A stretch of DNA of 45,782 nucleotides, taken from contig NZGG01000021.1 of the NCBI GenBank assembly GCA_002690865.1, positions 1-45,782 on the forward strand, read 5' to 3'. A program made the translations under genes and the position numbers. A model generated the notes under the pieces. The model had not been told where the DNA came from. It did no database searches and saw nothing but the letters and a program-made list of their open reading frames with translations. Positions within the stretch are counted from its first letter, which is position 1. Every line of letters starts with the position of its first letter. Below, piece after piece: positions 35,055-44,641 of this stretch. Source of the stretch: Gammaproteobacteria bacterium (GTDB lineage Bacteria > Pseudomonadota > Gammaproteobacteria > Pseudomonadales > Azotimanducaceae).

Positions 35055-35654
35055 ATGATAAGAAAATCTCAGCATTCCCTCGTTTTGGGTTCTTCTTCGC
35101 CATATAGAGCCAAAATGTTGTCTCGATTGGCTCTCAAGTTCCAACAGATATCTCCTAGCTTCTCTGAAGATATATTACCGAAAGAAGGTCCTCAATCCAC
35201 TGTAATGAGGTTGGCTAAGGGCAAGGCGCTTTCATTGGATGTATGCGCAGAGCGATATGTAATAGTTTCATCTGATCAGGTTGCTCATCGAGGAAATCAA
35301 ATTTTCAATAAACCTGGTAATTATAGTAATGCATTCAAGCAACTCAGAGAATTCCAAGGAGAATGGGTGTCATTTACTACTGGATTATGTTTGATTACAG
35401 ACGAGGGTGATCAGAGAGTTTCTGTCGAATCATTTGCTATAAAGTTTCGAACTCTTTCAGATCAGGAAATAACGTATTATCTTCAGAGCGATGGCCCATA
35501 CGATTGTGCGGGCAGTATCAAGGTAGAATCTTTGGGGATAACCCTATTAGAGGACAGTTGTGGTAGAGATATCAATTGTGTCTATGGTTTACCCTTAATG
35601 CTGCTGAGAGAGGAGCTTGCTCACCTGAAGCTTGATCTTCTCAGTTTCACTTAA
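35055..35654 (+). CDS. yceF: Maf/YceF nucleoside triphosphate pyrophosphatase
   Basis: Maf-fold house-cleaning pyrophosphatase (199 aa), most like E. coli YceF, which prefers m7GTP. It shows LVLGSSSPYRAKML at the N-terminus, YVIVSSDQVAHRG with the catalytic-type Asp, and SDGPYDCAGSIKVESLG. The SSDQV sequence marks the YceF subgroup (dTTP/UTP types differ). ATG 35055 has AAGGA about 11 bases upstream. It is divergent from yceD and convergent with rluC (4-bp overlap of the ends), exactly the E. coli arrangement. Confidence 0.93.
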   Translation: MIRKSQHSLVLGSSSPYRAKMLSRLALKFQQISPSFSEDILPKEGPQSTVMRLAKGKALSLDVCAERYVIVSSDQVAHRGNQIFNKPGNYSNAFKQLREFQGEWVSFTTGLCLITDEGDQRVSVESFAIKFRTLSDQEITYYLQSDGPYDCAGSIKVESLGITLLEDSCGRDINCVYGLPLMLLREELAHLKLDLLSFT

Positions 35655-36658
35655 AGTTTAGTGTTATCAGCTGACATGTCCTCTAGTATTCTGGAGAATG
35701 TCTCCCCTTGGGGTGCTGTAACACAAAACCCTGGAAAGTCCTCAATGGCAGGGACCTCTAGTCTTTCCGCATGCAACAGAAGCCGACCGAAACCCAATGT
35801 CTGAGCAAGTCTCTTATCTTCATCGGAATCACCGTATTTAGTATCGCCTACGATGGGATGCTTTGCATAAGTGCAATGCACCCGTATTTGATGCGTTCTG
35901 CCAGTAATTGCTTTAACCGCGAGTAATGTTAGTCCAGCGCCTCTTGCAAGGACATTAAATTCAGTTTTCGCGACCTTGCCACTTTCTGAAACTCTGGATA
36001 TTCTTTCACCGCTACTAAGTACGTTTTTTGCTATCGGCGCTTCAATCGAGCCAAGTCGATGGGGCCAGTTTCCATGAACTATTGCCCTATAATGTTTGTT
36101 TATTACGGACGTTGAGCGCAGAGCTACCTGGAGAGCCTTCAGATAACGTCTATTTTTCGCAATCATTAAACATCCGGAAGTATCCCTATCTAGTCTGTGT
36201 ACGAGCTCCAAAGAGTACTTGGTCGGATAATTGGCACGTAATGTTTCTATGACACCCATTGAAATACCACTTCCCCCATGGACTGCAATACCTGGGGGCT
36301 TATTAATAACAATAATTATATTATTCTCGTAAATTATTGTTTTTTCTAAATTAAGTTTTATTTGTCTTGCTGGTGATTTGATTGACTTGCGTACTGGCGG
36401 TAACCGCAATTTGTCCCCAGCTGCTAGCCGGGTACTTGCTTGCACTCTTTTCCCATTGATTCGCACTTCTCCTTTCCGAATGATTCGATAAATCCTGGAT
36501 TTAGGAACGCCCTTTAGTTCCCTCTGAAGATAATTATCCAGTCTTTGTCCGGAGTAGTCCGATTCGACGATAATCTTTCTTACACCTTGACTGACATTAC
36601 TCTTTTTAATTGCGGTTTTATCCATTACTTTGAGAACTCGATGTTTTTTCGTTATCAT
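35651..36658 (-). CDS. rluC: 23S rRNA pseudouridine synthase RluC
   Basis: Makes pseudouridine at 955, 2504 and 2580 (E. coli numbering) of 23S rRNA. It has 335 aa: an N-terminal S4 RNA-binding domain (SGQRLDNYLQRELKGVPKSR, VRINGKRVQ) and an RluA-type catalytic domain with the Asp of VHRLDRDTSGCLMIAKN near residue 160, then GRTHQIRVHCTY. The N-terminal tail is about 15 residues longer than E. coli RluC; an ATG at 36625 is an alternative start. It is divergent from rne, as in other gammaproteobacteria. Confidence 0.95.
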   Translation of the reverse strand: MITKKHRVLKVMDKTAIKKSNVSQGVRKIIVESDYSGQRLDNYLQRELKGVPKSRIYRIIRKGEVRINGKRVQASTRLAAGDKLRLPPVRKSIKSPARQIKLNLEKTIIYENNIIIVINKPPGIAVHGGSGISMGVIETLRANYPTKYSLELVHRLDRDTSGCLMIAKNRRYLKALQVALRSTSVINKHYRAIVHGNWPHRLGSIEAPIAKNVLSSGERISRVSESGKVAKTEFNVLARGAGLTLLAVKAITGRTHQIRVHCTYAKHPIVGDTKYGDSDEDKRLAQTLGFGRLLLHAERLEVPAIEDFPGFCVTAPQGETFSRILEDMSADNTKL

Positions 36659-37054
36659 TACAGCTTCGAGGAAAATTATGCTCCTTTAAAAGAGCCTTTT
36701 CTCTTAGGGTTGGGTAATGTAATGCGTAGGCTTAGGCTAGGCAAATTTAACCAAGAATTCTTTCGACCCAGCGTAAATATATACGCTGAGCGATATTAAC
36801 CGCAATCCTGTGATTGCGAATGTAACGTCAAATTAGTTATTGATAATGGAAGTGATCTAATAAATTTCATGAAGTTGATCTTGATCCCCTAGTTTTTGGG
36901 CAACTTCAGATTAAAGTAAGCCTCTAGTGGCGCGTGAGCTCGCAGTAACAGCGTGAGCCCTTAACATTGAAGAGAGAGTAGCTAGAGTTCGACAGATCGA
37001 ACTAGTATTTGACGATATCGATTCGCATTGGGATTCATGAAAAGTGATATCTTA
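36659..37054 (+). other. structured rluC-rne intergenic region / rne leader
   Basis: This is the only gap over 300 bp. Four perfect stems lie in the rne direction: CAGCGTA/TACGCTG (36769-36775, 36782-36788); CGCAATC/GATTGCG (36801-36807, 36812-36818, loop CTGT); GAAGTTG/CAACTTC (36871-36877, 36901-36907) with an inner CCC/GGG; and AGTTCGA/TCGAACT (36986-36992, 36997-37003, loop CAGA). GCGTGAGC is repeated near 36933 and 36952. E. coli rne has a long hairpin-rich 5' leader through which RNase E degrades its own mRNA; a similar role here is inferred. I see no convincing promoter boxes. Confidence 0.6.
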
Positions 37055-39748
37055 ATGAAACGTATGTTAATTAATGCAACTCACAGCGAAGAGTTGCGCG
37101 TTGCCCTAGTTGATGGGCAACAGCTTTATGATCTGGACATAGAAAGCCGAACAAGAGAACAAAAGAAAGCCAATATCTATAAGGCGCGAATTACTAGGGT
37201 TGAGCCAAGTCTTGAGGCAGCGTTTGTGGATTATGGCGGGAATCGTCACGGATTTCTTCCCCTTAAAGAAATATCTAGAGAATATTTTTCGGTAGCGCCC
37301 TCAAAAATCAAAGGTCGAATGAATATCCAGGAAGTTATCAAGGAAGGCCTGGAGATCGTCGTTCAGGTTGATAAGGAGGAAAGGGGTAATAAGGGGGCAG
37401 CACTTACTAGTTTTTATAGTCTCGCCGGAAGGTACCTAGTTCTTATGCCTAATAATCCTCGTGCCGGAGGAATCTCAAAACGGATCGAGGGCGAAGAAAG
37501 AGACGAATTAAAAGAAGCCCTTTCAAGCCTAGATATTCCCAGAAATATGGGTGTAATTATTCGTACGGCAGGTTTAGGGCGCAGTGCGAAAGAATTACAG
37601 TGGGATTTAAATTACCTGCTCCAGTTGAATGAGGCTATCAGTAATGCCGCAAAAGCAAATAAACCTCCTTTCTTAATCTATCAAGAAAGTGATGTTATCA
37701 CTAGAGCTGTAAGAGATAACCTTCGCGACGATGTTTCTGAAATACTTGTCGATACTAAGGATGCACAAAACCAGGCAGCGGAGTTTATTGAGAAGGTAAT
37801 GCCCCAGTACAAAAATAGGATCAAGCTCTATGATAGCGATGTCCCTCTCTTTAATCGTTATCAAATCGAAGGGCAGATCGAAACAGCCTTTCAACGAGAT
37901 GTGCGACTTCCTTCCGGTGGGTCTTTGGTTATCGATCCTACAGAAGCTTTAGTGTCTATCGATATAAATTCTGCAAGGGCAACTCGAGGTTCCGATATAG
38001 AAGAAACGGCGCTGAACACCAATCTTGAGGCTGCTGATGAAATTTGTCGTCAGCTTCGTTTGAGGGATATAGGCGGGCTGATTGTTATTGATTTTATTGA
38101 TATGACATCTCTCAAAAATCAACGTGCTATTGAGAATAGGATGAGGGAAGCCTTAGAGGTGGATCGCGCAAGAATACAGGTAGGACGAATTTCAAAATTT
38201 GGTTTGTTGGAGATGTCGCGACAACGGCTTAGAGCTTCCCTAGGGGAAACAAGTGGAATTGTATGCCCACGATGTGAAGGACTTGGATCTATCAGGGATG
38301 TGGAGTCGACGGCGTTAGCTGTTATTCGTATAGTCGAAGAAGAGGCCCTAAAGGAGACAAGCTCAGAGATACGAGCGTTCTTACCTATTGCAATTTCATC
38401 TTTTTTACTGAATGAAAAGCGCAATATATTGAGTGAGATTGAACAACGTAATAATGTTAGAATCGTTGTAGTTCCTGAACCTGAGATGCAAACGCCCCAT
38501 TATAGGGTAGAGCGAATCCGTGAAAATGATTCGGAGGAGACCACAGCAAGTTATGAAATGAGTAGTGCTGATGAATCAGAAGTAGCACCTTCGAAGGTAA
38601 CCTCTCCAAATCAAGTTATGGAGAAAGCGGCTGTTCAGGCTATTATTCCCGAACCGACTAATAAATCAGTGGAAAAACTAGGTCTTTGGGCCCGTTTTAC
38701 TGCTTTATTTCAATTGTCTTCAAAACCTAGCAATCCCAAATCATCGCGCAGTAAACAGAAAGTACCAGCGCGTCGTCAAAGACCGGCTAATCGTTCACGG
38801 AAGAGGACGGATACAAGTCGACGTAAAAGATATACAGAGAGTTTGGAAAATAAGCCTAAGTCTGATCAAAAAAAATCGGCTTCCGATTCAATATCTACTA
38901 CTGATAGCCAAAAGAATGTTAGGCGTCGGAGCGATACTCGAGCAAAAGAGGAAAATCCTCAGACACAGTCGAAGCGCAAAGAGCCTAGTGAAGATCAGCA
39001 GACAAGAAACAAAGCAGCCCCAGAAAACGAACAGGGAGGGTTGACAGATAAGCGAAATCGAGGACAACGCGAAAGAGGTCAACGAAAACGACGAACTCAA
39101 AATATAAAGACAAATAGTCAGGACGCAGCTAATTACTCGAACGCAGATAGTACGGGATTAGAATCGATGATTCAGATGGAATCTGCTGAGTTGGGTTCTA
39201 CTTCTAACGAGTCACTAACAGACGATCTTCAGATAGACAAAGCTTTATCGAATCAGAAGGCCATAGAATCAGATTTAGTTCACGAGCCATGGTTATGGGC
39301 AAGGGCTGTAAATGATCCTAGACTCAACCCAGGTAAAGCACTTAAAGATACCGTTTTATCTGATACTGATCCGCGTCAAGTCCCAGAAGTTCTCCACTAT
39401 CAAGGAATAAATTTGGATTCTCACCATCCAAGCACTTGGGGACGTCTGGCGAACGATCCCAGAGGGTACAATAACGCTAACCCGCCTCTTTTAAATAAAG
39501 TTGTAAATAATGATTCGATAGGGTTAAAAACTCCAACCGAAGAAATTGTTTTAGATTCCGAATCAGCTTCATCGGTAGATCAAGCAGAGGGCCCTCAAGA
39601 AAAGTCAAGGGAGGTTGAGGTAGAACCATCCTCTGAGATCAATGTATCTGTTAGATCGGATAACTTTAATCACGCTGGTGAACAATTGAAGATAGAGGAA
39701 TCAGGTGATTTATCGAAATCTGTCGACGACAAAGATTCCTCTCAATAG
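37055..39748 (+). CDS. rne: ribonuclease E
   Basis: Endoribonuclease for mRNA decay and rRNA/tRNA processing. The start is ATG 37055 ([21 protein letters not shown]), because catalytic D303 and D346 and zinc-link C404 and C407 then fall exactly on the E. coli numbers; the frame stays open to a TTG at 37028, with another ATG at 37037. The catalytic half (1-525) is highly conserved. The scaffold half has an amphipathic, probably membrane-binding segment ([13 protein letters not shown], about 542-554), an Arg/Lys-rich RNA-binding stretch (570-680) and two NDPR motifs ([12 protein letters not shown] about 753, [12 protein letters not shown] about 800) like those reported in Pseudomonas RNase E. 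The acidic tail is unrecognised. It converges on murB. Confidence 0.97.
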   Translation: MKRMLINATHSEELRVALVDGQQLYDLDIESRTREQKKANIYKARITRVEPSLEAAFVDYGGNRHGFLPLKEISREYFSVAPSKIKGRMNIQEVIKEGLEIVVQVDKEERGNKGAALTSFYSLAGRYLVLMPNNPRAGGISKRIEGEERDELKEALSSLDIPRNMGVIIRTAGLGRSAKELQWDLNYLLQLNEAISNAAKANKPPFLIYQESDVITRAVRDNLRDDVSEILVDTKDAQNQAAEFIEKVMPQYKNRIKLYDSDVPLFNRYQIEGQIETAFQRDVRLPSGGSLVIDPTEALVSIDINSARATRGSDIEETALNTNLEAADEICRQLRLRDIGGLIVIDFIDMTSLKNQRAIENRMREALEVDRARIQVGRISKFGLLEMSRQRLRASLGETSGIVCPRCEGLGSIRDVESTALAVIRIVEEEALKETSSEIRAFLPIAISSFLLNEKRNILSEIEQRNNVRIVVVPEPEMQTPHYRVERIRENDSEETTASYEMSSADESEVAPSKVTSPNQVMEKAAVQAIIPEPTNKSVEKLGLWARFTALFQLSSKPSNPKSSRSKQKVPARRQRPANRSRKRTDTSRRKRYTESLENKPKSDQKKSASDSISTTDSQKNVRRRSDTRAKEENPQTQSKRKEPSEDQQTRNKAAPENEQGGLTDKRNRGQRERGQRKRRTQNIKTNSQDAANYSNADSTGLESMIQMESAELGSTSNESLTDDLQIDKALSNQKAIESDLVHEPWLWARAVNDPRLNPGKALKDTVLSDTDPRQVPEVLHYQGINLDSHHPSTWGRLANDPRGYNNANPPLLNKVVNNDSIGLKTPTEEIVLDSESASSVDQAEGPQEKSREVEVEPSSEINVSVRSDNFNHAGEQLKIEESGDLSKSVDDKDSSQ

Positions 39749-39752
39749 GCCA

Positions 39753-40769
39753 TTATTTGGGGCTTAAAAAAATAGGCTCAACATTTAGTTGAATGTTGCA
39801 CTTCTGTTTTACTAGTGCCTGTAATTTACTCACAAGCGCTAGCACGTCTTGGTCCACAGCCTTTCCGTGATTAACAAGCACGAGACTATGTAATTTAGAG
39901 ACTTTAATATTCCCCTCTGATAGGCCTTTGCAATTTAGCTTGTCCAAGAGTGCTCCTGCAGAGATCTTGACCATCCCATTTGATTCATCCCAATACGGGA
40001 CATCAATAAACTGGTTTTTTAGATCCATATATTTACTAGTCGAAATAATAGGATTCTTAAAAAAACTTCCGACATTTGGTAATTCTTTTGGGTTAGGTAG
40101 CTTTGATTCGCGGATCTGACATATCACATCACTAATATCCAGAGCAGTAGGAGACCGAATATTTTTTGAGGCCAGAGCTTTTTTAACACCTGGATAAGAG
40201 ACTATCGGATTAAATTCTGAGTCAAGCTCAAGTGTAACGGAGGTAATGATATAGCGATTGGAATTCCTAAACATGCTATCTCGATAACCAAATTTGCATT
40301 CAGACTTTGAAAAGGTAACCCACTGACCTGTGATAACATCAATGGCTCTAAGCGAGAGAAAAAAATTTGAGAATTCCACACCATATGCTCCAATATTCTG
40401 AATCGGTGCTGCACCCGCACTTCCAGGAATTAGGGAAAGGTTTTCCAATCCACTTAGGTTATGGTTGATAGTGTCTAACACTAATGCGTGCCAATTCTCC
40501 CCTGCGCCAACCGATACGATATTTTTTCTAGGGCCATACTTAATGCCAAGAATATCAATTTTTAAGGTTAGACCAGATAGGATTTTGGGTAGGATGATAT
40601 TACTTCCGGTTGCAATGATATTAAGTTTTAGGGAATTCGCTTTCGCAAATTTACATGCATTTTCTAGTGTAGTTTCATCATTCACATAACAGAAATTCTC
40701 TGCTATCGAATCTAGTTTCAGCGTGTTTAAATCGTGTAGATCATAGTTTGGAATAATTTTGTTAATCAG
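39753..40769 (-). CDS. murB: UDP-N-acetylenolpyruvoylglucosamine reductase, non-canonical start
   Basis: Flavoenzyme reducing UDP-GlcNAc-enolpyruvate to UDP-MurNAc, E. coli (type I) form. FAD-binding motifs are GTGSN-like ATGSNIIL, IPGSAGAAPIQNIGAYGVE and CKFGYRDSMF (catalytic-type Arg); the proton donor Ser is in VGSFFKNP and the Glu in NVEPIF. The first ATG/GTG/TTG in frame is GTG 40685, yet the frame upstream to a TAA at 40775 encodes NYDLHDLNTLKLDSIAENF, matching the NTF-containing N-terminus of MurB. I therefore place the start at CTG 40769 (or the adjacent ATT 40766), with GAGTGAG about 6 bases upstream. It starts 8 bp after kdsB. Confidence 0.88.
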   Translation of the reverse strand: MINKIIPNYDLHDLNTLKLDSIAENFCYVNDETTLENACKFAKANSLKLNIIATGSNIILPKILSGLTLKIDILGIKYGPRKNIVSVGAGENWHALVLDTINHNLSGLENLSLIPGSAGAAPIQNIGAYGVEFSNFFLSLRAIDVITGQWVTFSKSECKFGYRDSMFRNSNRYIITSVTLELDSEFNPIVSYPGVKKALASKNIRSPTALDISDVICQIRESKLPNPKELPNVGSFFKNPIISTSKYMDLKNQFIDVPYWDESNGMVKISAGALLDKLNCKGLSEGNIKVSKLHSLVLVNHGKAVDQDVLALVSKLQALVKQKCNIQLNVEPIFLSPK

Positions 40770-40776
40770 ATCTTAC

Positions 40777-41562
40777 TCACTCGAAATTTCTACTGATCAC
40801 TTCAAAGACACGGTGAAGATCGTTCTCGGTATCGACTCCAGGAGGTATTGGTAGTTTGCTAATACCAATAAAGATTCCGATGCCATGATATAGGGCCCGC
40901 AGTTGTTCCAGCTTTTCTATGTGCTCAAGCCCAGTTTCTGGCCATGTGACATATTGGTTTAATAGGGATGCTCGATATGCATAAATTCCCCTATGTTTTA
41001 GGGCATGGATCTCTTTATGTTCCGGCAGGATAGGCTTTTCTTCTGAAGTATTTGTCCGCATCCATGGAATTGGTCCTCGACTAAAGTAGAGTGCATAGCC
41101 CCTCTTATCAGTAACAACTTTCACTATATTAGGATCTCGAAGCTCCTTAACCTCAGTAATTACCTCAGCCAGTGTGGCCATTTGGGCATCTTGAAGAATT
41201 ATATCTTGAGCTACTTGATTAATTGCTTCTGGAGGTATTAAGGGCTCATCGCCTTGCACATTGACAATAATCTGATTGTCAATAAATCCTAACAGCTTAG
41301 CAGCTTCTTGCACTCGATCAGTGCCAGATGAGTGCAACTTTGAGGTCAGACACGAGATACCTCCGAAACTTTGGACAAGCGAGTGGATGCGATCGTCATC
41401 GGTAGCGATGATGACTTGTTTCGCCGCGCTCTTCTTTGCCTGCTCATAAACCCTTTGGACCATAGGCTTGCCCGCTATATCAACGAGAGCTTTCCCTGGC
41501 AGTCTAGTTGACGCATAGCGAGCTGGAATAATCACTACGAAGTTTGGAATTAAGTCACTCAT
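40777..41562 (-). CDS. kdsB: 3-deoxy-manno-octulosonate cytidylyltransferase
   Basis: Activates KDO as CMP-KDO for the LPS inner core. It has 261 aa, with VVIIPARYASTRLPGKAL (nucleotide-binding loop) at the N-terminus, MVQRVYEQA, VNVQGDEPLIPP and KHRGIYAYRASLL. Its ATG overlaps the stop of the YcaR-like gene by one base (TAATG). The order lpxK-ycaR-kdsB-murB matches Pseudomonas, except that ptpA is missing. Confidence 0.97.
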   Translation of the reverse strand: MSDLIPNFVVIIPARYASTRLPGKALVDIAGKPMVQRVYEQAKKSAAKQVIIATDDDRIHSLVQSFGGISCLTSKLHSSGTDRVQEAAKLLGFIDNQIIVNVQGDEPLIPPEAINQVAQDIILQDAQMATLAEVITEVKELRDPNIVKVVTDKRGYALYFSRGPIPWMRTNTSEEKPILPEHKEIHALKHRGIYAYRASLLNQYVTWPETGLEHIEKLEQLRALYHGIGIFIGISKLPIPPGVDTENDLHRVFEVISRNFE

Positions 41563-41741
41563 TACTTTTCATTAATTATTCGCTTCGCCTCGGAGGGAAG
41601 CATAATTGGTATTCCATCCTTTACGGGATATACCAACTTATCTAACCGACAAATCAACTCCTCTGGACTTTTTTTGTATTCAAGTTCCATTTTACAGATT
41701 GGACAGACTAGGATGGCTAATAATTTTTTATCAATTGTCAT
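41562..41741 (-). CDS. ycaR: Trm112/YcaR-family small zinc-ribbon-like protein
   Basis: Short gene of 59 codons read directly from the DNA. The product begins MTIDKKLLAILVCPICK and continues with LICRLDKLVYPVKDGIPIML, ending SEAKRIINEK. This matches E. coli YcaR (DHRLLEIIACPVC..., LICKLDNLAFPLRDGIP) residue for residue in the conserved parts. The Cys pair at 13 and 16 plus Cys31 could bind metal. Its function is unknown; it is always found between lpxK and kdsB. It starts 17 bp after the lpxK stop and overlaps kdsB by 1 bp. Confidence 0.93.
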   Translation of the reverse strand: MTIDKKLLAILVCPICKMELEYKKSPEELICRLDKLVYPVKDGIPIMLPSEAKRIINEK

Positions 41742-41758
41742 AACTAGGCCAAGAAATA

Positions 41759-44641
41759 TTATCGAATAAATTTGTTTAACATCAATTCCGAAAAAGTATC
41801 AGGTAATTTTGCGCTAATTTCCAGATACCAATGGGAAGTCCTATCTAAATTTAAACGCTCACATTTTACCGCGTCTTTTTCTGTCATTACGACAGGTAGC
41901 TGATCTTGATAATCAAGGTCAGCCAGTTTAAAGCTATAGTGGTCGGCAAATCGATGTTCAATCACCTCGAAACCGAGCTCTCTGAGCATATTGAAGAATC
42001 GAACTGGATTTGCAATACCAGCTACGGCGTGGATACGAACAAAGGACAACTCCGTGGGAAGGATTTTAGCTCCCGTGGACATATTGACAAGATTCGTTGA
42101 CTCAATACGCATAACAGTGCTTTCGAAAACTAATTTCTGGGAAGGCTCTCCATTCGTTACTATGAAATCTACCTCTTTTAATCTTTCAGGAGATTCACGA
42201 AGTGGACCCGCAGGGAGACAAAGTCCATTACCTAGCCCTCTTTGCCCATCTATTACTGCAATTTCTATATTTCTATACAACCGGTAATGTTGCAAACCAT
42301 CATCACTGACTACCACATCACAATTATAGTTATTAGCTATAAATTCCACTGCTTGCACTCTATTCGGATCTACTACAATAGGCACACCAAGACGTCGTGC
42401 TAGCATAGCGGGCTCATCTCCTGAAAGATGAGGATCTGTCGATTTGCTCACCTCCATCGGGTATTGCTTTGCCCTTCCTCCATAGCCTCTGCTCACAATC
42501 CCTGGTCTAAATCCGCGTTCTAAAAGTTGTTCTATGATCCAGATAACCAACGGGGATTTTCCCGTACCACCGATATTTATATTTCCAACAATAATAACTG
42601 GAATCTTGGCCGGCATTTGTTGGCCTTCAAGCCATTTTCGTCGCAACTTAGCAAGCTGCTCATAAACCCATCCAAGCGGTGCAAGAAGATATATCCAGGA
42701 GGCGTCTGAGTACCATGCTTTTACCAAAGGATTGAATTCCCAACCTAGCTCTTCACTTCTATTGGAACCAGACATCACTATGGGCTTGCGTTCTTCTGCA
42801 TCTCTATATTTTTTATTTTCTGAACCGTGGGTATGTAAATGGGCGTAATGTCCGTTCTGGTCTAGTAATTCTGCGTGGGTTCCTTGTTCAATTACCTGAC
42901 CTTCATCGATAACTAAAATCCGATTTGCTTTTTCAACGGTAGAGAGTCGGTGAGCGATAATGAAAGTGGTTCTTCCCTTCACCACCTCTTCAAGGGCAGA
43001 TTGAATATAACGCTCCGATTCGGAGTCCAATGCTGAGGTCGCTTCATCCAAAATCAAAATAGGTGCATCTTTCAAAAAGGCTCTGGCTATAGCCAGTCTC
43101 TGCCTTTGACCCCCAGAAAGCAGAACTCCATCATCTCCAATTATGGTACTTAGACCTTGATCAAGGCTTGAAATAAAATCCCAGATATGGGCTTTTTTGG
43201 CAGCTTCTATTACATCGTTAGTAGCACATTGACTGAGCCTACCATAAGCAATATTCTCGGCGATCGTGTTGTTAAATAGCGTAATATCTTGCGTAACAAG
43301 GGCAATATGTTGACGCAAATTGGTTAGTGATAGACTGTGAATTGGTTTGCCATCTATAAGTATTGATCCGTTTGTTGGAGAGTAGAATCTTGGGATGAGG
43401 CTCGCTAGAGTGCTTTTTCCACTTCCCGATTTTCCAACCAATGCGATGGTTTCTCCTGGTGAAGCATGAAAACTGAGGCCTCTGAGCACGTTGGGGAGCC
43501 CTTCTCCGTAACTAAATGAAACATCGCGAAACTCTACGTCCCCCTTTACAACTTCAAGTATTTCTTCGCCCTCGTCCTTTTCTATTTCCTGATCGAATAG
43601 GTCGAAGATATCTTCGGCAGCAGCCAATCCTTTTTGGACCGTAGCATTGACCTCTGCTAATTGACGAATTGGTTTTGCTAGTAATCCTCCAGTGGTAATG
43701 AAGGCTACAACGTTCCCAGGGGTCATCGAAGCTAGTAGCTCTGGGTCCAAGACCAACCAAACAAGAACTGCAAGCGCCAAACCAACCAATAACTGTGTTG
43801 TAGGTGTGGCGATAGACGCGGTTATAACCATTTTTAATGCTTGGCGACGATAATTATTACTCGCTTTTTCAAAACGCTTTTTTTCGTACTCTGAGCCACC
43901 AAAAATTCTTACAATTCTAAGTCCCTGAACGGCCTCGGAGACGACATGAGTTACATCCCCCATAGATTGCTGAATTTTCTCACTAATTCGACGAAATCGT
44001 ACGCCTGCGAATTTTACTAAAATAGCTATCATCGGAGCGACTGCTAAAAGTATAAGTGTCAATTTCCAGTTGAGGTAGAGCAAAAAGGCAAGATAACCAA
44101 TGACCGTAAAACCCTCACGAATGATTATTTTAACGGCATCTGTCGCAGCTCCTGTTACTTGGGTTACGTGGAAGGTAACTTTAGCGACTAAATGTCCCTG
44201 CTGGCTAGAATCGAAAAAACTAATGGGTAAATGCATCATCTGATTAAATAATTTTCTGCGTAAATTGTGCACCAAGTTGGTCGCCACATGGGCTATGAAA
44301 GTATCCCCAATGAAAGTGCCTACTCCACGTAGAAAAACCAAACCTATAATAGCCAAGGGGATAACAGTTCTGTTGAGTCTCTCCTCTGGAACTGAAATAC
44401 CAGAAAAAATATTAGCGTATTGGCTCTGAAGTAATGGATCGTTACCTTGAAGAGAGTCGACGATATAACTAATGAGTTGAACGAATGCAACATTAGAAGC
44501 TGAATATATTAGATAACCAACTATACTTACTAAGAAAGGTATCCAATAAGGAATAACGTAAGCTAAAAGTCTACGGTATATTCCAGTGTTAGATATATCA
44601 GGAAGATTTGTCGAAACTTCATATTTTTTAGGGAGTGACAT
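41759..44641 (-). CDS. msbA-lpxK: lipid A flippase MsbA fused to tetraacyldisaccharide 4'-kinase LpxK
   Basis: One uninterrupted frame of 960 aa. The MsbA part (to about 42825) has six membrane helices and an ABC domain: Walker A GKSGSGKST, Q-loop VTQDITLF, signature LLSGGQRQRLAIARA, Walker B ILILDEATSALD and H-loop IIAHRLS. The LpxK part has AWYSDASWIYLLAPLGWVYE, P-loop VGNINIGGTGKS, SRGYGG, DDGLQHYRL, LPAGPLRE and VMTEKDAVKC. About 19 residues link the two, with an internal ATG at 42775. ATG 44641 is chosen over 44689 to limit overlap with exbD to 14 bp. The two proteins act consecutively on lipid A at the inner membrane. A one-base indel could separate them (see findings). Confidence 0.92.
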   Translation of the reverse strand: MSLPKKYEVSTNLPDISNTGIYRRLLAYVIPYWIPFLVSIVGYLIYSASNVAFVQLISYIVDSLQGNDPLLQSQYANIFSGISVPEERLNRTVIPLAIIGLVFLRGVGTFIGDTFIAHVATNLVHNLRRKLFNQMMHLPISFFDSSQQGHLVAKVTFHVTQVTGAATDAVKIIIREGFTVIGYLAFLLYLNWKLTLILLAVAPMIAILVKFAGVRFRRISEKIQQSMGDVTHVVSEAVQGLRIVRIFGGSEYEKKRFEKASNNYRRQALKMVITASIATPTTQLLVGLALAVLVWLVLDPELLASMTPGNVVAFITTGGLLAKPIRQLAEVNATVQKGLAAAEDIFDLFDQEIEKDEGEEILEVVKGDVEFRDVSFSYGEGLPNVLRGLSFHASPGETIALVGKSGSGKSTLASLIPRFYSPTNGSILIDGKPIHSLSLTNLRQHIALVTQDITLFNNTIAENIAYGRLSQCATNDVIEAAKKAHIWDFISSLDQGLSTIIGDDGVLLSGGQRQRLAIARAFLKDAPILILDEATSALDSESERYIQSALEEVVKGRTTFIIAHRLSTVEKANRILVIDEGQVIEQGTHAELLDQNGHYAHLHTHGSENKKYRDAEERKPIVMSGSNRSEELGWEFNPLVKAWYSDASWIYLLAPLGWVYEQLAKLRRKWLEGQQMPAKIPVIIVGNINIGGTGKSPLVIWIIEQLLERGFRPGIVSRGYGGRAKQYPMEVSKSTDPHLSGDEPAMLARRLGVPIVVDPNRVQAVEFIANNYNCDVVVSDDGLQHYRLYRNIEIAVIDGQRGLGNGLCLPAGPLRESPERLKEVDFIVTNGEPSQKLVFESTVMRIESTNLVNMSTGAKILPTELSFVRIHAVAGIANPVRFFNMLRELGFEVIEHRFADHYSFKLADLDYQDQLPVVMTEKDAVKCERLNLDRTSHWYLEISAKLPDTFSELMLNKFIR

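Noticed and set aside
36545-36799. 84-codon plus-strand frame overlapping the rluC start and the rne leader
   Set aside because: It covers the rluC N-terminus in antisense, has no family resemblance, and the region is better explained as rne leader.
37028-37054. Earlier TTG/ATG starts for rne
   Set aside because: With ATG 37055 the catalytic Asp and zinc-link Cys residues fall exactly at the E. coli positions; the nine extra residues have no counterpart.
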